Made by a program: the position numbers and the translations under genes
NCBI GenBank assembly: GCA_947561715.1
Contig: OX387198.1
Span: forward strand, 7,812,001-7,876,000
Source: Ascidia mentula
Taxonomy: Eukaryota > Chordata > Ascidiacea > Phlebobranchia > Ascidiidae
Length of the DNA: 64,000 nt
Direction of reading: 5' to 3'
The notes under the pieces: generated by a model
Seen by the model: the letters and a program-made list of their open reading frames with translations, nothing else
Databases searched by the model: none
What the model was told of the DNA's origin: nothing
In this document: positions 48,001 to 61,900 of the stretch, one piece after another
How the letters are laid out: each line of letters begins with the position of its first letter
Position numbering within the stretch: position 1 is the stretch's first letter

Positions 48001-49113
48001 TACGTTGGCCTTACACCAAATTTGCCTCGTTTTATTATGATTTGCGTTGGAAACTGTGCGTCTGTTTCAACCGATGTATCTTTGTGATTGGCCAAGGTTT
48101 AGTCAGCTAACTTAGGGTTTTCCATACTGGGTGTGTATCTGACCACGCCGGGGGGGGGGGGCAACAGAAAAGTTTTTTTGGTCGCAAAAAGTACATCAAA
48201 GTTAGAGGCAACACAACTTTTAGCTGTTTCGCAAACTTCCCCAGAAACGTATGCGGGGACACTCCATATACCAATGAAATTTTTCAGTCGTTGCATTAAA
48301 AATTGATGTTTAATAAATATCTGACAAGATTAAATGAACGTCAAACACTTTGGATAGTGGGATATTTGGTACAAATGAAAGGGTTGCGACCGACAAAAAA
48401 TTGGGAATCTTTGGGCTAACTAAGACAAGGTGACGAAGCGGTAGAAACAGTGGTGAAGTCCGCAGCCAACATATTATTATCGAAACTATTGGTAATTTTA
48501 AAACTTGAAGTCATTTTTAACATAAGCTTTACTTTAACATTTAAACAGAAACGTCGCTCTTAAGACTTTAGCCGGAATGAATTGGGCAGCGAGCAATCTT
48601 CCGCCAGACACATTTTACTCAAGCATGGACGACGATGTGTGGGTAGACCTGGCAGCACTTGTGAAGGCTCTGAAGACATTCAACGATACGATGCTCACAA
48701 ACGATTGGCCTGAATATCCGATAGTTTGCATGTACAAAGAAGCATTCAAAATTCACCTTTCGCCGGATCGCCGGAACGAGAGCAAGTATTTCGTTCCTAA
48801 GTCTGAGTACATTTGGACGAAATGGCCCTATTTCTGCCTTGGTGGCATGTACACCTTGTCGGGCAAAGTAATGAGGAAACTCCGGGAAATATCAAAGCAG
48901 TGTAAACTCGTGCGTATGGACGATGCTTGGATAACTGGGATTCTGCGAGAAAAGCTGGGAATGCCTTTAGAAATGGTCGTGAAACCCAATTTCACCGTTG
49001 CAACGCATTGGAAAGGCTTTAAAAAGCAAAAATCAAAAAATATACGTGATTTTATGTCGGTAGAATGGAAAAAACTAAAAGAGAGTTTTAACTCCAGCTC
49101 CCTTTGCCCGTGA
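45076..49113 (+). CDS. GT31 family beta-1,3-galactosyltransferase-like protein f
   Basis: Exons 45076-45170, 47030-47187, 47736-47958 and 48549-49113, each the same length as in gene d, giving 346 residues. Same layout: MRRSLGC plus type II anchor, stem with FIYLKEPLLHKH, AIFVKSSAIN, FRRTWASFSY, YAGPDDYR, SSMDDDVWVDL, YFCLGGMYT. The GT31 acidic motif reads RMDDAWITGIL, with Ala for the Val found in all the other copies here. Exon lengths and frame are intact despite about 2.1 kb of insertions into introns 1 and 3. Intron 1 grew from 183 to 1859 bp because an inverted-repeat element inserted against the exon 2 acceptor. Duplicate of d; activity and substrate unknown. Confidence 0.82.
45893..47027. 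mobile_element. 1.1-kb terminal-inverted-repeat element abutting a splice acceptor
   Basis: Absent from copy A, where GGTTGATCAG runs directly into exon 2 of gene d at 33432. Left end GGGGCGGCATGAGAAGAA and right end (inverse) GGGACGGCATGATAAGAA are imperfect inverted repeats, continuing with CTCGCTAA / CTCGTTAA and GAGCTC. No transposase frame. The target duplication is very short (possibly CA) or obscured. Its right end supplies the bases directly before the AG used by exon 2 of gene f. Confidence 0.75.
48070..48545. other. Insertion in intron 3 of gene f
   Basis: Intron 3 is 113 bp in gene d and about 590 bp here. The extra sequence has no recognised ends. It includes a 12-G run at about 48150-48161 that may be a sequencing or assembly weak point. 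Confidence 0.5.
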
Positions 49114-49799
49114 CAACATTTGTGCTTGATCGAAACCACATTCCCTAATTTTTTCCGTATTGAAGATAGTAATGAGACGGGAGCCTGGTTTTAACACATA
49201 AAATCACTTATTTTTGACTTGGTTACACTTTATTAAATAGAATAAGATGAGGTTTAAATAATCTTCCAAACTAAAGTATTCAAATACGTGGCACTAATCT
49301 TTCAAACTAAGTTTGCGACGAATGGCACAAAGAAAACCAATTCTACAGTATTATATGGTTATTTGGAAAGAACTAACATTGTTTTGGAATTGAATTACGT
49401 ACGGTGTTAGCGATGCGGTGTTTCAGCGCTTTTTTTAAACCACGCCGGGATTTAAACCCAGGATATCCTGGCCACGAATCCCGATCAGATTTTCCTCTTA
49501 TATGGGTCGGATGCTTGACCAATGCGATAAATAACATTAATAAAACTCTAGCGTCCTCGTGTGACTGACAGAACTTTATTTTTTCAACACTTGATGTCGC
49601 AATCACACCTCAAATTAGCGGAATCAGCCTTATCATTCGAAATGGAAAGCAGGGTAAATTGCATTCGAACACTGTGTGGCTTGGGTTTAAAACCTGGTAT
49701 AGTTTAAATACAAATTGGTTCTTGGTGTCTTCAGTTGTTTGCACTTATCTTTGAGTTTTTGCAAACCATAATTTTTTGGAAAACCGTAGGATTTAATAT

Positions 49800-49977
49800 G
49801 AACCTTTGTTTATTTACAGTGCAAACGTTGGTAAAAGAACCATTATTCGCAATAACAAATCGCAAATTTGTAAATCGGGAAGTACTGCGTGTTTCGCGCC
49901 GCTACACATCACACCTTGAGTTCTTGGAATCAAACGCTCGAGTTCATCGCGACACTTTCAAGCTCACCAAAGTGTGA
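49800..49977 (+). other. Possible terminal exon at the duplication edge
   Basis: After a TTATTTACAG acceptor (about 49819) a frame continues through LVKEPLFAITNRKFVNREVL and ends at TGA 49975-49977. Copy A (from about 36270) is identical in layout but is cut by the duplication junction soon after VNREVLRV. No domain recognised; it may be a fragment of an older gene or chance. Confidence 0.28.
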
Positions 49978-52900
49978 CATTCGCCGAATTAGCGACAGTC
50001 GTAATTTGTAATGTAACATGACCCCGGCCAGCAGGTGGTGTCCCAGGCTCGCGTAATTGCTACCCCGCTACTTTAAAATATCTAGTCTTTAATTGCACCA
50101 ACGTGTAATATGTGGCCCTGTGTATACGCTTTCACAGTTTTATCGGTTGGTTCTTTTCGTGAGATATTAAGATTTTCAAAAGAAACTTACTTATTAGTAA
50201 GGTTTCCGCAAACATAAAAGCTGTCAATGTTTGTGTACGTAATTTATCCCTATACAAGTGGAATTTGACTAATGTTTTCTGTAGAAAGTAATGTTAGATG
50301 ATTGGAGCTCTCAAAAATTACATGAGATTTGTGTGTTACACGCAAGGTCTGATAATACCAACCGCAACGGCTTTTTTTTCAGGTTTGACAAAGTTTTCTG
50401 GCGTGTTACGTAACACGGAAGAATACAAACCGCAATGAGGTTTCTCAATGAGTTGATGAGGTACTGCTGTCGTGTTACGTAATGCGGGTTATTACCCAAT
50501 AAAACCTTCCAAAACGTCGTAATGGAACAACCATCTCCACTTTCCATCCCATGACAAAAATTCACCCGAAACAATTGAATCGTTACGGATAATGGAAAAG
50601 CTTTTCATTTTTCACACAGTTGCCAGCGTGACCGGAAAGTTTGCGAAAGAATGACTTATCCGCTGGTAGACTCATGAGAAAAGCAACAGAATGGAGTACA
50701 GAGGGTAATACTGACATTGTGTTATCGGTTTCTTTGTTACTCATGAAATTGTAAATTGTAAAATGACGAAGAAAACTATGAGCAACTTTTCTTTGCCAGT
50801 TCTCCTTACAGCTTTACACGATAACTTCCAAGCATCCAAATTTGAACCCTGGCCCTTGATATTTTACCCAACCTGACAGCACGTTGTTGACTTGTGTCTA
50901 CGTTGCAAACTGATACGCACAACCGCCAAAGCCGGAAACTGCAACCACCAGGCCGAAAGAAAACCGGATAACCGGAGCAACTGCCCAGTGTCTGCGACCT
51001 GGAGAAGTGCGCTTTCCGGTCGATTTACGCAGAACGACAAGCAACCTGTCGCCTTAGTTATGCTCTGTTTCCCTAGGCGCCGCTACTACAAATTAAAGGC
51101 AAGGGGTTTCTTTGCGTCCGAAACGCAAGACTTCCAGACAGCTTGACGGGCTGGTGATTAACCCTAGCACAAACGTGTGCTGAATAGTTAATACTTGTTT
51201 GTTGTCGCCTGATTTCAAGCATGTTTGCCTAAATATGGTTGTTGTTTTGTAAATGATGTACGTGAAACATATTTCACTTAAGCATCTAAGCTCATTTTCG
51301 AAAGATTGGTTTCGAATCTTTTGGAATTGTCAGTACGTATTTTTATCTCAAACAAAGTTCCTGTAAGTCGTGTTATGCACTGAACACCTATTTTCCTACA
51401 ACCCAATTCGGGCTCTTTAAGGCGTCAGAATCGCGAGTCTTACAACTTTACGTAAAACACGCGTCGTGACCGCCACTGATCCGCGTCTTGAAGGCAGTCG
51501 CGTATGTAAATCTGGTTTCTTTCTCAATAGCAGTATAGGAACATCACAGTTGTAAAACGAGCGTACCTTGAGGCTCAAGAGTGGTTATCAAGTGTATGTT
51601 GAATATGTGTTGGTTTCTGCAGAGAAAAGACATCTCGGCACACGACCAAAAACTAGTGCGCCCAAAGGCTTCAATTCACAAAATTGTCAAACACAGAATT
51701 TATTAAAGCAAGGTCAATGACCACGCAGTTTTTATACCCTAGAGCCAATGTGTCATAGGGTTATATGGGAGTTTGTACAAAGAAAATTTTTATTTAGTGA
51801 CAAAGGCCTGTAATATTTATCTTGGAAAGTTCTATTTTTGACGGGTATTCTGGGCACACTTCTTTCAGGGCGTGAAGAAATAGGACGAATGAAATCACCG
51901 AACTGAGTGATGTACGAACAGTGTTTTCAGGTAAACAAGATGACGACTTCGAAAAGCGTGACTGAAAAAGGCGGAAAATTACACAAAAACGACCGAAACC
52001 TTTTTTTTACAGAACAATTACACACGAACATATGCTCTATCGCCGTCACAACAGTAAAGGGAAAACGGTAAACCAAACACACATTAAAACAGAACGGAAA
52101 CAGAAAGAAAGGCGGTAAAACGACAATATGACCTTACGTGGCGTTGTTATCGTCTTTGTATTTTTTACATCATATTTGCATCGCGGTATGCTTTCGCCGT
52201 ATGCGAAACGCGAAGGTTCGTTGCATCATTAAGCGTCTGTCCGCAAGCGCAAAGACCACATCAGCATAAGCGTGCACAATTAAGGCCGACTAACACAATT
52301 GTGCGCTGCATTCTCGTGTTTATACCACAGAGTTTGAATTCACACGCCCTGTCATCCCAGCCACAACAAAGTAAACGCAGAAATGCGGGTTGTATTTAAT
52401 TTAATTTTATTCGAAGTCGATGAACGGGCAATACAAATCTTGCACGTGTTATTGCTACATAGAACTATTGTCATACGTTTTAAAGCATGCGCTTTTGGGC
52501 TGTAATCACCACATACGTTTTTGAAAAATTATTTCCGTCCGAAGAAAAAGGTTTACCCGATCTTGCAGGGCAACATTTTCTCCCTGAACTATTTTTAACT
52601 TGTAATCATGGTTTCGCAAATAACTTACACTATATATCTTTCCACGCAAAAAAAGAAAAATTACATTTGATTTGATTGTGGCTAAATATAACACTTACCC
52701 TTCACCACGCAAATTACAACTCTTGCGCAGAAGGTATGAACGGTTGCGTCATAAAAACCTTTATTCAAGGAAATCTCTTCGATGTTAATATTGACGTTTT
52801 TTGCGCACAAGGAATTCCCGCGCTGTCCAAACACTTTACGTCACCCGTGTGGCCACAAACGTCAATTTACAATGTTTGGACGAGACATAGTTAAAATTGA

Positions 52901-55900
52901 AGGGCCTCCATAGCAAATAGAGACGGGATACTTACACAGGAGTCTTCTACGGGGACGTACGACACACTTTGACACGAGATAATTCTGGTTACGGAAAAAA
53001 AGGTCCTTGCGCACGAAAACAGGCGTCACCAAGGTGACCAAATAAACATTAACGCAGCCTAAGAATTACGTTTTCAAAGTTCGTCTTCAGAGCGACAAAC
53101 GCTGGAAGACGAATGAAACCTGCAAGGCTTGACAATGCTGACTGTCAATATTTTAGTGACACAAATATTTAAGTAAACCACAAGAATTAGGACGGGGCAT
53201 AAAACAAACGGAACATGTTTTACATCCAAAAATATTCACAAAGAGTGATTGATGATTAGTAAGTAGTGCGATCTTCTATTTTGAAATATCGCAGAAACCT
53301 CAACTTGGCATTTTTCTCAACATTTTTTCATTTTAACAACTTTGAAACAGTAGTTCTACGTATAGTTCGATAATAACATCAGTATTATTACGGCTCAGTG
53401 GATTAAAAAGTGGAGCTATTCTATATGTTTCCGAATTGTGATATAAAATTGCATATTTTGTGCGTAAAACCATGCAAAAAGTAAAGCCAAGTCAGATCGC
53501 AGTTGTAGATGCGACATTCTACTTCGCTTATTTTCTGTATCCGCAACTAGGTTCATTTAATTTCCATCATTTTCAAGGTTATTTTTTGGGGGGAGGCCAT
53601 TTGCAATAAACGCACCATATAACTTACTGCGAAGAAACGCACCTTTCTGTCGCCGCAAATTCCAACTGATTGACCGTGGCCGGATTTTCTGTTGTGAACG
53701 TTTTGAAAGTCTGTAACCAAGCAATTCCAACACAGCAAATGGTTAGTGGTCGTGAGGCACCGCACGATTTGCAACGCACACCCGTCAATCAAAGCACTTT
53801 CTCATTGCCCTATCAGACTGCACCAGAATGAAAGAGGGTCAAAACCGATGTGGTTTATTTCCAGGTGTGCATGTACACAAGCCAAAGCTTTTCCAGTGTT
53901 TTGACAAACTCTTTATCGCGCCACTATGACTCATCAATCGGATGTCGCAATGACGTCAGAGAGTGCTTTTCCCCACTACCCAAACTCTCCATCCAATGGA
54001 GGTTAAGAAAAGGGAAGTGTTTGAAGGACTTCTACGTCATTGTTTAACACATGATTTCATGCATCTGAGCCTTTAGGACTTTCCCATAAGTGTGAGAATG
54101 AGACATAAAGTAAAAAGACGCCCCATTGACATGCTTGATGTTAGATCACCACTTCACGAATTTTCAGATCATGACACTTACGTAACACCGAAACTGATTA
54201 CTTTCGATTGCACGATATTATCGCTGGGTGATTTTCCGTTGACGGATTCCTCGTGATGATTTGCTGTTGAATAATAAATTGTCAGTTGGAATGCTCAAAA
54301 AGGCACTGATTGTGTCGTTTCACACTATGTTATCGCGTTTGATACTTGAACCCATTTCGACCCACTAAGTCAGCAATTCATATCCCCTGTCCTTGTAGGC
54401 ACTCTATTGAAATCACCAACCAGTTCCCCACCCCTCTAATATAGACGTACTGCACTATTTATAACCAAACCACAAGATTATGTTTCTGGATTCAAGATTT
54501 GTTTATTTTGTCGTCATCACAAATTTCACAATTTTTCAAACGCTAATATGGGGGCCTTTTTGAGACGAAAAGGTACAGCTAAGAACCAAATTGGTTGTCG
54601 AGTAGCTGACCGGATAGGAGGCTGAAACTAAGTCAGATGTAGTGGTAGTGTACGAAAAGTTAAACGCAAGCATGAAAATGAAAACGTGACAAATTTCCCA
54701 CCCCCTACCCTTGGTTAAGATCTTAGGTCACCGCTCTAATTGAACTCTAGTTGTGTCTGCGTTAAAAAACGCTGGAAAACGTAGCAGGAAATATTACAGA
54801 CGTGAAGAGCAATAGATGACAAGGTGTAGTCTTGCGACGAAACCAACAAATCACCCAAAACTACACTGCCTGTTTACAGTCGCGCTTGCTTGAATGGTTC
54901 CGTGTACCAAATTTAGGCCAAAGTGTGACCATCATCGGATCCAACGACGACCTCGTGGCCACAAATAGTGGCTTGGTCACTTTCGGGACGCAAAAGGATT
55001 CCCTTTTTATCCCAGCACAGGTAAAATGAGATTTTTTTTCATCTTATTGTTTGCTTTTCGTTTCGAATCACGTCGTTTGTCCCAAATCGAAAATGGCCCT
55101 TCAGAAATTAAAACCTGGCGGGAGGGAACAATTTATTCATCGTTCCAACCAGACATCTCGAACACAATGTTGTAAGCACAGAGCTGTTGGAATTACGCCA
55201 CACAGCCCCCAAACAACTGCAGGCTATTTTCTTTCAGTTGTGCGGCTAATTTTAGGGACCAACACTTGACCTTGCCGACAGTGAGTTGTTGCTACTTGTC
55301 ACGTATACACGTTTCGAAAGCAAACTAAATCGATTAAATTTCATCAGAATCGATAAGGAAATAGTATAAATATACATTTTAGGGGTTGCTGTACAGAAAA
55401 ATGTCCTTTCTATTTAATTTATAGCTTTTTGGTTTTAATTTACTTGCGTTTTGTATTAATGATCTCCATCCTATATTTGCCCGCAGATGGAACTCTCAAC
55501 TGTTGCTATTATTAAATCATAAGTTTCGCTTCTTATTCGAAAAATAAATTTGATTTAATTAATGGGTGGTTTCTCAATGGAGTCGGAAAAGTTCTCCACG
55601 TACGTTACCATGTTGCGACAATTTAAACGGTTTCGTCATGAACCTGTTTTCACGGAATTTTCCGACCTTATACATCCGATTTTTTTTTGGGAAACGCGGT
55701 GCTGCTTAAACACTTTACGTCACCCTTTGTCCGATAAACATTGTTTGTACGAAACACAGTGAACATTTACGTAACTGTATGGCAAACAACGAACGAATAA
55801 TAACCATATTCATAAAGGAATGTTGATCCAGTATATTAGGCTGAGATGATTTTCGGTCGGTGCAACACCTGCCCAAGTATTACGAAACGCGTTGCAATAG

Positions 55901-58900
55901 TTTATTGCCTCGCCCATGGAACAAAATACTTTGCCACTACAGTTAGTTGCCTTGGGTACTTCCTTAGTCACCGCATCACTGTCCAAAACAAAGCGATCTA
56001 AAATTACCACCCGAGTGCTTCTGTTGAGTGTGCTGTTATAGCGTTGCACGTGCGTCAAAACAACAATACCATTACGCAGCCGTGTTCCCCTAATACAGTT
56101 GTACCTGCGGTTTGGGCCAAGCCGAAGTAATGCTCGGAAGCGCGAACTGGCTCGAGTGGCAGGCGGATTAACAGTAGCGTCAAGTGGTTCATTATGAGCT
56201 TACGCAAGGCATGCTATGAATGTTAAGCCTTTTGAATCGTAATGTTTGCAACCTTAACGAATTCCATTGATCTACAAATATTTGGATGTTGTACCTGAAT
56301 TGAGTTATTTGCTGACAATAGGGAGGAAAATGAACACTTTTCTCAGGTTTGTTCTCCACAGCCATTACCTCGCAGCAAAGTAATTTGAGAAGCCTTTATT
56401 ACCGTTGAACTCATACTTAAAGCGTACACGTTATGTGGGCGGGATAGGGTAGCGCGAGGGGGAAAAATCCCTTCGTTTTACATTGATTGTTGTGAGAAAA
56501 GTTCGTCATCTTCTCATTGTGATCTGTGTGAATTGATGTATTACTTGTCCAAGTCCGCCGGCGTTTTCAATAGTTGCACAGTTCCTATGATTTGGCCTGG
56601 CTTTGTCCTGGACAGATAAAGGTTTTGTTTGCTTCCCTTTTGTTTAAATTAGTGTTTTATGGCAGCCTTTACAAGTCAGCATACGACGCTCGTTTCCGCA
56701 CATAATCGCACAAATGGGCCACATAAAAATTTTGAAAATTTCACAACTGGAAACAACCAAAAAATATGCATGTTATCGCCACGGCCTCTGGGTTTCCAAG
56801 TCACGTGCTCGGGACGTAGACAGAACAACAAAACGTGATTGTCGATACGTCAGCGGCATTACAAAAATACGTCACCGATTTCGATGCGAAGAAACCTGGA
56901 ATTTTTTTCCATCAATCTGAGTACAATGGAGAGCGATTAAAGTCTAGCTTCCTGGCGTTTGCGTCAGATCACAAAGAGCGAGACTGATTCAGAAACAAGA
57001 GTTTCACGTGACAGACCGAATGCTTTCGTTCAAGTACCGCGTGCAAATGATCAGCTTAGGGACATTACCCTTTTCGCCATAGTTCCTCACAAGGAATATC
57101 CTAATTGAAAGCAACTTATGCAACTCTGTACGGGACGCATCGTCACCGACGGCGTGAAGCAATATCCACATGACGGAGATCCATTTTTAGCAGTGATATT
57201 TGCACGAAGCAGAAAATCTGAATGTCACCATTATGACCGACGTCGCGTACGTCTCTTCGCGAGTGATTCGATGTTACGTGATGCGCGAACGAATCCTTAG
57301 GGTAGGGGAGGGGCGCTTGCTACTTAATTGTGCTCGGCTTCGTATTTACAAATCGAACGGAAATAGCTCCAGACACAAAAATAGCGCCCTTTCATGGAAT
57401 TGTCTGGTCAACTTATTTGGTAAGGGTTCCGAATCAGCCCATATTCTGTCGTTACCATGCCACAACTGGGAAGTCCTTCCCGCAGTAAACTTGCGTTAAT
57501 GGCAAAAAAGCAACAGGTGTGGAATATTTTTGATGAAATACTTTACCCACATGGCCTGTTTCTCAATACAAAACTGACACTGACGAAGTTGATGGAGAGA
57601 GTATTTGTCAAACGCGTGGAACCTAGCGCTTCGTACAATGTAACTGATACCAACGTTAAGTCATTTGCCACAAGATCGTTGGAATCTTACGTCGTAATAG
57701 CGCGATTTTGTCTAAGGGTTCTTAGTATCGTAGTCGAAAGGTTGTAAAACATGTTTCTTTCGCAAATATTAACATATGTGGCCATAACCTGGGGATAAAA
57801 GGGATTTTGGAATATATGTGATGGTCTTGCGTCATTATTGCGTTGACACACTGCGCATTTTATAAAGACGTTATTACACGTTTAGTCGCTAAAGAAAATG
57901 TCAAAAATGACTACAGCAATTGTTCAAAAATAAAGATTACGCACTGATGCTGATCGTCCTCTACTTCTGTTGGAGTCTCAAGAATAATTAGTACGTTTAG
58001 TTTAGGAAATTTTTGATAACTTTTAAATAAGAATATGAAACACGAACTCGATACTCTTTACGCGGTTGGCTATACCAGTTGAAACTGAAACCTCCACATA
58101 AAATATCTTTAAAACGCTTGCATTAACGCTGGGCATCCCCCTATCCATTAAAACACCATTGGCCTTGTAATTGTTGGTTTGCAAAGAAACCGATCGTGAA
58201 AGCCTAAAAATACACATTTCTTTTTCCCTCATCGATGGGCGTGCGAATTCATATTCCGGTGCGCCTATATATGCTGCAACGTGTGCGGCACGCAAAGGCC
58301 ACAGGTCTGAGCACCCGCCGGGACATCCGGTTTTGGCAAGGTGCCTTTGAAAGCATGGCCGGCCGTCACGTGTCCCGGATGCTCAAATAAACAAGTGATC
58401 GTTTGACCCCGGTCTGCGGTTCGCCGAGGGGTCGCGAAACACAATATACCAAAAAGATCGATCGATCCAGAGCGATGTGCTGAACTTAATGAATCTCTAA
58501 CGAGGCACGTTTTGATTTGTTTTTACTAACCTCGCCCGAGTAGCAACCGCCCATCTGTCGTCGATGGGCTGTGATTGGTCTGGCGTTATAATTTTCTGTT
58601 GCATCATCTTGCCTGGCTCGGTTTGTGTTGTTTCGTGTTTGTTTTTGTGCATTGCAAATGATGGAATTTCGTAACGCGACGCGCGACGACGCGCTCATTC
58701 CAAACGAGAGCCACATTTAGCTTCAGACATTTATATTTTGCAAATTCCGGCGTGTTCTTTTTTTGTAAGTTTCACTCTCCCCAATCAACGTCTAAGTACG
58801 TATATGTATCAAAATAAACAAACATAAAATAACTGCGAAGTATCAAAATCTACACGAAGCAGATGTAATCGTCGTGAATGAGATTGGTCCAAGTTTTGCC

Positions 58901-61900
58901 GACCACAGAACAATTGAAATCTGTCATCAACTTTGCGTTCATTTCATATGATTCCTGAGCCACAACGCAACTAATCGTGAACACTTTGTCAAGTCATTAT
59001 GGAGTAACTGCGCCCAAATCTTCGCTGGTGCTCTCATGCCGTGAACAGTTACAACAAATGCTTCGTTCCAGGAAATGCACGCGGATATTTACCAGCCAAA
59101 TACATTGTTGTTTGTTGACGAGCACGTATACCAGGCAGGAGAAAATTTCCCAGCCTTTATGGAAAGCAAAATTAAAATCATTTCACTTCAAATAAAGCCT
59201 TGGTGCTTGCTTCCATAACCAATTTCTGCGAAAAGCCATCTGGGTTTGTTTCAGTAATATCATATCACCACAAGCCGTAAGGCACACCAGGCATTTTTTT
59301 GTCGGATTAAGGTTGCGGTAAACCGAAAAGCTGCAAGTGTGCTGGTGGACTCATTAACAACTGCTGTGTCTGACAACAAAATTCTAGCAAAAACAACAGT
59401 GCATAGTGGTATTTACATGATGTATTTTTGCCAGAAAATGTGTGATTGTAATTTGACAAAAAGACGACAGAAATGTGTAAACATTCAAGTTTAAGCTGAG
59501 TTAAAAATTCTAATTTTAGGTTGCTATGCTTAATATAAATATTGAAACAACAATCTCGCAGGATTACTATATGTGGGATTAAAACTATAAATAATCTTGT
59601 ACCAACTACGAACCTTAAGTTTACATTGTAAACCATCAACAACGCGACAAGCGATATCGGTACTGCAAACATATGAACCCAGACGTTGTCAGAATGTCGA
59701 ACACTGTGCTTTTCTTTAAAAAAATCCCGCAGTGATATCAGTTCGTCTGGAATCAACGATACGGACCCTTTTGAACTTAATTGAGGACCTCAAATCGCGT
59801 GTTTTGCAGGGGTAAATAAGTGCAATACGTGGCCAAACAGTGGAAACGAATTGCACGCAATTGTAGCTATAATTATACAGGGAAAAACTACCAATAAACC
59901 AAATACCCGCTATTACTGCACGACCCGATATGTGTTGGGTTATTCCGCCGCCATTTCTGTGCGCTATCTTGTTTGCAGCATTTGCAGAATATTTTAAAAA
60001 TAGAAAGCTTAATGAAAATTCGCTAAGTAGAGCAAAAAGTTTTTGTTTTCCATCCACTAAATCTATTTTGTCTGTGTCAACTCTGCAATCGGCCTCGAGG
60101 CAACATCGGCGAATTTTTTCGTCGACCTTAATGAGGCCGCTTTTAGGCGGAAAAAATATTCCCATGAGTAACAGCGGAAATTCTTGGCCACGAAAATCGC
60201 GCGTTAAAAAAACAAACCAAAAGTGACGAGGAAATAAATCCTCCCTCGAATTCGGTGACAAAATTAACCGACTGGATGTCTGTTCGATGGTGGGATTTTC
60301 CAAATATCTGTTTATTGCGAAATCTTCATTCCAGCCCCGTGTGCTGTTACAAAATAAGATGACAATCCTTATCGTGAGACCCACTTCCTCTAACGGTTAG
60401 TGGCTGCCGACCAAAAATCTCGAGTAGCGTCGTTGTATTCCGCCGCTTGCATCAGTCCATGCAATCCAATCGTTGGGAGAAAGCACCTTCCCGGAATTTC
60501 CCCGGTGCTTTTATAGCGCCGGTCGATTCATAAATTTTGCTTGACGAAAAAGAGACCAGAACCTGCAAGCGATGTTTAAGTGATGCCGGTGACGACATGG
60601 TTCACAGTTCGGTTTCGGGAATGGAGAATTCAACAATAATTTGCCTCCACGCCGCGTAGATGGGAGAATTTGCCCCACGTTAAGCCTCGGGCTTTGTTCG
60701 GCTATCCAATTGCTTTGTATGTGGGCTACCAAGACTTAGATACCTCGGTGGTTGAATCACAGGCCATTCCGTCGGTGCGGGGAGGCGTAAACTACAGAGT
60801 AGCAAAAATACTTTCCAAATTGCCGATCTTGGTCCTGATGTAATGTCCAAATACTCAGATTATGACGTAAACTGCTCTCATGTAACGCTTGTTTTTAATG
60901 TTTAAAGCTATAATCGTAGTCCTATAAAAGTGTACTTCGATTAATTTCTGACATGTTTTTGTGCATTTGGTAGTATTTGCCCTACGTCACCGATATAGTA
61001 GGTTCCTCATAATTTGTTTGGGTTTTTCCTTGTGCTATTAAGGACCGAATGGTGCTGCTGCATTAATAACAGCCCGCATAGTTTTTTTTCAAAAACATTA
61101 ACAACAGCCCGCATTTTTTTCAGAATTCCGTCGCGATGTTCTTGATCGGTTCAATCACAAAAAATGACGTATGTTAGATGATGTAACAATCGTTCCGAAA
61201 CAGAGTAACGGAAAACCCGGTCACCCCACTTTACATAACGTTGCAATTCATTGCAAACTATTTTAATTTGTCCTCTCGTGCACGTACTATATAGTGTATG
61301 AGCGTAACGCTGTGGCTCTATTTGGCAAGATATGAAATCAACAATGCTCTTGCATAACCCCGAAACCAACTAATTTTGTGTACTCTCATCTTCCCACGAA
61401 CAAAAAGCCTAAAAATGAAACACGTGCTTCAAATAGCTTCCACGGAATATCGGGTAACAAAAATAGCGAATCAACAATGATGTGACGCGTTTGTCATTGT
61501 CTGATACACTCACGTATAACGACTATTCCACTCATTTAAGGATGTAGGGTATAGGATATAGGGGAGTTTTGAAGCGTCAAAAATGCGCCTCCTCAACGCG
61601 TGACAAGAGAAATCGCGTTGACTCGATCCAGGAAAGGGAAGTGCGCGTTGGCTCCGATGCATGTGGAGTTACTGCACGAAATCGATGCGCTACCGTTACG
61701 TAATAACTAAAATCCGGCAATCCTTACCTACAAAAAGCATTTGGCCGTTTCGAGGCGGAGTAATCGCACGCATCCCTGACCCGTATAGATCAATCGTGTG
61801 TATTTTTGTTTTCTCATTTCCGTGGAAAGTTCCAGATACGGTTTCCGGCCGAGGTTTATTGCCTGGCAGCTCAATTTTACGACGACGCAGTTTTCCTGTG

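Larger units (their letters stand above)
36347..49894 (+). repeat. Tandem segmental duplication, copy B
   Basis: Same order as copy A but lengthened by a fold-back element (37142-40753), a solo-LTR-like insertion (42897-43541), an inverted-repeat element (45893-47027) and an intron insertion of about 0.5 kb (about 48070-48545). The right edge at 49894 continues into sequence absent from copy A. Confidence 0.88.

Noticed and set aside
59307..60384. Minus-strand frames of 149 and 222 codons
   Set aside because: Composition unremarkable, overlaps an equally open + strand frame, no domain or splice structure seen.
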